The translations under genes were made by a program, and so were the position numbers. From contig JASANZ010001826.1 in the NCBI GenBank assembly GCA_030849805.1, positions 1 through 17,716 of the forward strand: a stretch of 17,716 bases of DNA, in the 5' to 3' direction. The notes below the pieces were generated by a model, which was given only the letters and a program-made list of their open reading frames with translations, did no database searches and was not told where the DNA came from. Origin of the DNA: Sergeia podlipaevii (taxonomy: Eukaryota; Euglenozoa; Kinetoplastea; Trypanosomatida; Trypanosomatidae). The stretch's first letter is position 1. Each line of letters begins with the position of its first letter. Positions 14,107 through 17,716 of this stretch are shown one piece after another.

Positions 14107-15070
14107 ATTCTGGGCAATAATAATAAAAAGAATTAATTTTCTTTGCTTATGGGGGATGGGTTAAACAATACTGTAGAACAGCACACAGAGCATAGGATGC
14201 TTGTCTGAAAACAGCAATAAAAAAATATAGCAAAAAAAAAAAACAGTGGTAAAAAGATGAGATATAACCAGCTACTCGTTTGAGATTGATGAGAAGTTCG
14301 CATTGTAGATAGTGCTCCATGGGGCTGGAGTCATAACAAAACAAACACGTACACATAGGAATGGTACGCTGTGAGGCATCACTATGATGGCGGCGATTCT
14401 CATAGGATCACAACGTCCATTACATTCCACTATTTTTCTTTCTCTTTTGGGCTGTTTCCTCCAGATCGTTATTTCATTTTTATAATAATAATAAATAAAT
14501 AAATAAACCCCCTCCCTCCTACAAAAGAGAGTCAATTAGTAATCTGTGTGTGTAGCTCCTCTGTTCCGTGTGTGTGTATATATATGTGTGTGTGTGATGC
14601 CCGTTGTAGTCAACACAACACATCACACACACATACTCAAAATACAAACAAAGGAAGAGCATAAAAATAAAACAAAAACAAACAAACAGTAATAGTAATA
14701 ATAATAAAGAGTACAACCACACACAATAAGCCGAAAAGACACCCCTCTCTCTTTCCTTCTTCTTGCAACTCCCGTTCCTTTTTCCTTCTTCTCTTTCTCC
14801 TATGCAAAAGTATTCTGCTAGAGAAGAAAAAGACGTAGAAATAGTAATAAAAATGTCAATAAACTTGTAGAGGTAAAAAAAAGAAAGAAGGAAAAGAACA
14901 GAGTTACCGTTCAGCCAACAATTTCAGCCCTGTTTTTCTCCTTCACTGGATGCACAGAGTACTCAGAAGGCCCCTCCCCCTTTATCACAACTACTTGACA
15001 TACTCTAAGAATGATTTCGTTGCTACCCCCACACACACAGATGTGCTTCAACTTCAAACTGAGTCGCTCC

Positions 15071-15071
<1 letters not shown>

Positions 15072-15106
<35 letters not shown>
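15072..15106. repeat. (TG)n microsatellite
   Basis: A perfect 35-nt tg run lies about 90 nt past the HSP10 stop, in its 3' UTR; the mRNA carries (CA)n. It is the longest perfect dinucleotide repeat in the window. Confidence 0.92.
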
Positions 15107-15107
<1 letters not shown>

Positions 15108-15194
15108 AGTGTTTTACTTCTCTAGTTCACTCATATCACATTATTACTACTATTATTTCCTTCGTTTCTCTAACTCCAATTCATATGTAGCTAC

Positions 15195-15407
15195 TTAGGC
15201 CTGAAGGACACCGAGCAGCATGCCCTCATCGTAGAGAAAGAACTCCTCACCCTCAACCTTCACGGCGGCACCACCGTACTCGGGAAGCAGGACGGTGTCG
15301 TTCACCTTCACGGTGGGGGTCCAGTCCTTGTTACCGGCGGCAACGGCCACAACAGTGCCCTCGTTGATCTTGCCGGCCACCTGCTCGGGGATGAGGATGC
15401 CAGCCTN
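15195..15407 (-). CDS. HSP10: 10 kDa chaperonin HSP10/GroES homologue, 5'-truncated at an N
   Basis: The visible part is about 70 C-terminal residues: AGILIPEQVAGKINEG, then TVVAVAAGNKDWTPTVKVND, TVLLPEYGGAAVKVEGEEFF and LYDEGMLLGVLQA, then TAA. This is the trypanosomatid form of HSP10 from the mobile-loop hydrophobic tripeptide (ILI) to the C-terminus. HSP10 caps the HSP60 chaperonin in the mitochondrial matrix and drives ATP-dependent protein folding. The family is about 100 residues, so roughly 30 are missing. The codon containing the single ambiguous base at 15407 reads NAG, where Lys (AAG) is expected. One codon further upstream there is an in-frame TGA and all resemblance ends. Codons are strongly C/G-ending, as in highly expressed genes. 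The break is most likely an assembly gap written as one n, not a pseudogene. Confidence 0.88.
   Translation of the reverse strand, partial: XAGILIPEQVAGKINEGTVVAVAAGNKDWTPTVKVNDTVLLPEYGGAAVKVEGEEFFLYDEGMLLGVLQA
15407..15407. other. Ambiguous base, probable scaffold join
   Basis: The only non-ACGT base in the window. HSP10 coding sequence runs up to it from the left; to the right the sequence is AT-rich non-coding with a TGA in the HSP10 frame. A real gap of unknown size is the simplest reading, so distances across this point should not be trusted. Confidence 0.8.
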
Positions 15408-16066
15408 AGTTCATAGCATTACTTCTACTCTGCGCAGAAATATGACTGATGTTATGGCATACCCATAATAGTTACAGTAGTGTGCGCACGCCATCAGATG
15501 AAGCAAATACAAGTGGTTAAGGATGAACAGTGAATAAATATGAAAGAGTTAGTGCTTGTTGCTGTGCTATAGATAGAGCAAGATGTTGCTAGTCAATACT
15601 ATGGTGTCTTGGAGCACCCATTGGCCCCTGTGGAAAGTGATGTGGCAAAAAGAAAAAAAACGTTGATACACCCCTACTAGACACCAATACACCTGCTCCA
15701 ATGGGAAAAGAGAAGATTCAACACTACGTGCGTGCGTGCGTACGGTGACAACGAGCACATGACATAAACTAGCGTGGAAGATGAAATGGCGGTACACAGT
15801 CCCTACATGACACCTCGTTCTTTCTCCCTGAACTTGTCAAAGACCATAAAGAAAAGAAGATAAAGTTAGAAGTAGGTGCCGACTTGCAGAGGCAAAAAAA
15901 TGAACTTTTGACGCACCATGCGCGTTTGTCAACAGAAGTCCAGACTGTCTTATATATATTTATATATATGCACACACAGATACACCGCATCGTACAAAAA
16001 AAAAAAGCGGAGGTAATGAAAGCGATGATAATACGTGTCCTATGAAAAACAAAAAAAAAAGCGGAC
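15408..16066. other. Spacer between the assembly join and the thioesterase gene
   Basis: This is probably 3' UTR of the thioesterase gene, possibly joined to foreign or collapsed sequence at 15407. It contains short inverted repeats (tggtgtct at 15602-15609 with agacacca at 15679-15686; cccattgg at 15617-15624 with ccaatggg at 15698-15705), a tgcg run at about 15727-15740, (ta)n near 15951-15969, and A-runs at 15996-16006 and 16050-16060. A 76-residue minus frame (15567-15797) has no family resemblance. Confidence 0.45.
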
Positions 16067-17185
16067 TTAAACGCTCGAATACATCATTCCAACCGTTGCC
16101 ACAAATCTACTTCCCTTTGGAGCTATCCCGAGGGTAGCAAAGCCAAGCGCAGCCTGCTTGCCAAACCGAGTGCCTTCCTTGGAAGTCGTTATCATTCGCC
16201 CCGACTCTGCATCGGCAGGAAAGATGTATACCTCCATCGACTCACATGACATTGGAACCTCGTGCACGTAGTCAATGCGAAACTTTGTCAACAAGAGATC
16301 TCCGAGTAATGGAGGTACGTTGCTGTCTCGGAGACGATGGAGCACGCACGCCGGGTCGCGAAGTGCCTTCCTGAAAACACTAATGATCAGTTGGGTGCTT
16401 ACTAACTGGTTTACGTGTCCGTTGAAGTCTATATCAGTGTCACGCAGCTTGTAGGTGTGCTTGTAAGTTAAGAAGAGCTCTGCGCCGTCTAGGACGGCAC
16501 ACGTAGGGCCAGCAATCTGAACATCCAGAAGGTTTGCGGGGTCCTTTACCCAGCCTGATGCAAGCAACAGCGCAGCTGTATCCATCCGCTGCACACGCGC
16601 TCCTGCACCAAGCGCCTCTATCGTCTTCTGAGTCCCTGTAAACACTCTCAGAAACATGTCGCGCTTGTCTGGACTCATCGGCGTTGGAGTGCGGAGTGTC
16701 TTGGATACCTGCACAGTGGTCACCTTGAACACGCCAAGTGCTTGCCGCTCCTCCTCGTGTGTCTCCTCATATGTAGCAATCTCCCCGTAGACGCTGTAGG
16801 AGCTGCTTCCTACGTGTGCAAGGCGAAAACGGCACCACAGAAGAACCGTTGAAGACACATGGTTGTCTGTGAAGTTGCTATGGGGAGTTGCCAATGATGC
16901 CTCCGTACCTGCGTAAAAGAATGTTGTGTTGCCGTCCTTCGCACTATATCCCTCATCCTCAATAACAACTACAGTGAGAGGCCGTATGCTGTGGGTGTCG
17001 TTCTCTGAAGACTTCCCAATGTCGCGTGAAGGGTGTAACCACCCACGCTCTCGAGCATACTTAAGCCCAAAGTTGGCAATGCGATTGACTGTAGAAACAT
17101 CCATCTGCATGTGCTGGACTGGCACAAAGGGACTCACTGGGATGCCCTTCACGACAGCCGATCCATCGGCCTCGACAACAAACAT
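16067..17185 (-). CDS. Double-hotdog acyl thioesterase-like protein (acyl-ACP/acyl-CoA thioesterase family)
   Basis: 372 residues, ATG at 17185, TAA stop. It has two apparent hotdog folds, about 15-160 and 240-372. The second carries YKLRDTDIDFNGHVNQ (245-260), matching the catalytic block of FatA/FatB-type acyl-ACP thioesterases (NDLDVNQHVNN), including the Asn (N255) and His (H257), and FRIDYVHEVPM (302-312), aligning with the EYRREC block. Glu309 is kept, but the Cys used in plant enzymes is Val310, as in many non-plant relatives. The first half keeps only the scaffold, consistent with family members whose active site lies in one domain. By inference it hydrolyses acyl-ACP or acyl-CoA. There is no presequence, signal peptide or SKL-type peroxisomal tail (it ends YSSV), so the compartment is uncertain. 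Length is typical for the double-hotdog family. Confidence 0.7.
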   Translation of the reverse strand: MFVVEADGSAVVKGIPVSPFVPVQHMQMDVSTVNRIANFGLKYARERGWLHPSRDIGKSSENDTHSIRPLTVVVIEDEGYSAKDGNTTFFYAGTEASLATPHSNFTDNHVSSTVLLWCRFRLAHVGSSSYSVYGEIATYEETHEEERQALGVFKVTTVQVSKTLRTPTPMSPDKRDMFLRVFTGTQKTIEALGAGARVQRMDTAALLLASGWVKDPANLLDVQIAGPTCAVLDGAELFLTYKHTYKLRDTDIDFNGHVNQLVSTQLIISVFRKALRDPACVLHRLRDSNVPPLLGDLLLTKFRIDYVHEVPMSCESMEVYIFPADAESGRMITTSKEGTRFGKQAALGFATLGIAPKGSRFVATVGMMYSSV

Positions 17186-17206
17186 GAGATAAACAACAAC
17201 CTTTAA

Positions 17207-17240
17207 CTGTATTTTTGTTTAAAAGAGGAAAGAAAGGGGG
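17207..17240 (-). promoter_or_regulatory. Predicted trans-splice acceptor for the thioesterase gene
   Basis: In mRNA sense CCCCCTTTCTTTCCTCTTTT (17240-17221) is followed by AAACAAAAATACAG, with AG at 17208-17207. The leader would be 21 nt, with no ATG before 17185. Confidence 0.55.
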
Positions 17241-17402
17241 TGAGCAACAACAAAAAAAAAAAAAAGAGGGGAACCTGGTGTACCTTACTAGTATTGCTTG
17301 CGTCTCTCTCTTTCTATATATATATGGGTGTGGGTGTAACACACTATTGATCGTAATGCAAAACCTTTGCGAGAAAAGAGGAAACAAGTGTGGCAGCAAG
17401 AG

Positions 17403-17431
17403 ACAACAACAACAACAACAACAACAACAAA
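17403..17431. repeat. (CAA)n microsatellite
   Basis: About nine caa/aca units lie upstream of the thioesterase splice acceptor. A plus-strand frame through them reads polyglutamine but has no other protein character. Confidence 0.85.
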
Positions 17432-17716
17432 AAGAGCAGAGGTAGGGGAATAAAAGACAAAATACAGATACAAAGCCTGATCGAGTAAAACGCAAGTGCA
17501 TTACTACCGCTTGGTAGCACACACACACAAAAAAAAAAAAACGCGAAGTATAAAACAAAAATTTCTTTCATTTTTCAAATTAGCTCCCTCACAAACATCC
17601 TACCGTGTAAGCACCGATAGGAGTGGAAAAGCTCGCGTAACAGGAAAAAGATTGAAAAAAAAGGGTTGAAGATGATGGCAGCAGGCGTGCAAGAAGTAAA
17701 CGATTACTGAGTCACA

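Larger units (their letters stand above)
14075..15194. other. Long intergenic/UTR region between HSP10 and the PPR gene
   Basis: It contains the short leader of the PPR gene, an A12 run (14231-14242), (taa)/(aaat) repeats at 14482-14504, ca/tg tracts at 14544-14635, (taa)n at 14691-14706, a pyrimidine-rich plus-strand block (14742-14801), a purine-rich plus-strand block (14871-14901, a pyrimidine tract in mRNA sense) and a long (TG)n at 15072-15106 close to the HSP10 stop. Minus frames are Tyr/Leu/Cys low complexity. No RNA gene is recognised. Confidence 0.5.
17186..17716. other. Upstream intergenic region with pyrimidine tract and (CAA)n
   Basis: It contains the leader and splice acceptor of the thioesterase gene, an A13 run at 17252-17264, a short tatatatat run at 17317-17324, a (caa)n repeat at 17403-17431 and an A-run at 17529-17540. 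Minus frames across it are Phe/Leu/Val/Cys low complexity. The next gene in the unit lies outside the window. Confidence 0.5.

Noticed and set aside
15195..15407. HSP10 as a genuine pseudogene
   Set aside because: The remaining codons are intact and strongly biased as in expressed genes, and the break falls exactly on an ambiguous base, so an assembly gap is simpler.
17061..17558. 165-residue minus frame overlapping the thioesterase start
   Set aside because: Phe/Cys/Leu runs from (CAA)n and homopolymers; it overlaps the real gene in another frame.
1..17716. tRNA, rRNA, snoRNA, CRISPR array, transposon or integrated element
   Set aside because: No GGTTCGA-type T-loop box outside coding regions, no regularly spaced direct repeats, and no transposase or reverse transcriptase motifs were found on either strand.

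Overview
The window looks like nuclear DNA of a trypanosomatid (Kinetoplastea). All nine recognisable genes are intronless and lie head to tail on the minus strand, as in a polycistronic transcription unit. Most starts are preceded, in mRNA sense, by a pyrimidine-rich tract and an AG, as expected for spliced-leader trans-splicing. Intergenic DNA is AT-rich, full of homopolymers and microsatellites, and 500 to 1100 bp long, while coding DNA is near balanced composition. The HSP10 fragment closely resembles trypanosomatid HSP10. I cannot name the genus; the AT-rich spacers would fit Angomonas/Strigomonas-like or Phytomonas-like genomes, but this is inference.

Layout in transcription order (high to low coordinates): 17185-16067 double-hotdog acyl thioesterase; a spacer containing a single 'n' at 15407 that cuts the 5' end of an HSP10 gene (15407-15195); 14074-12863 pentatricopeptide repeat (PPR) protein with a presequence-like N-terminus and a C-terminal membrane segment; 12360-11359 taxilin-like coiled coil; 10789-8840 degenerate RNase III plus dsRBD-like protein, candidate mitoribosomal mL44; 8148-6580 LYR-motif plus ApaG-domain protein; 6066-5623 Roadblock/LAMTOR3-like protein; 4886-2784 two-pass membrane protein with a degenerate SPOUT (TrmH/SpoU) domain and a C-terminal HDEL; 1787-255 type II membrane GT-A (family 2-like) glycosyltransferase. 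Two extended frames begin with GTG (1796 and 10870); the first ATG and the upstream splice signals favour 1787 and 10789.

Four products are probably mitochondrial (HSP10, PPR, RNase III-like, LYR-ApaG) and three probably belong to the secretory/endolysosomal system (glycosyltransferase, LAMTOR3-like, taxilin-like). Trypanosomatid gene order does not normally reflect pathway, so I make no operon claim. The most interesting items are the SPOUT-derived membrane protein with degenerate motifs, the LYR-ApaG fusion, the membrane-anchored PPR protein, the strongly purine-rich 5' leaders of several genes, and the assembly break inside HSP10. I saw no mobile element, CRISPR array, tRNA or rRNA.
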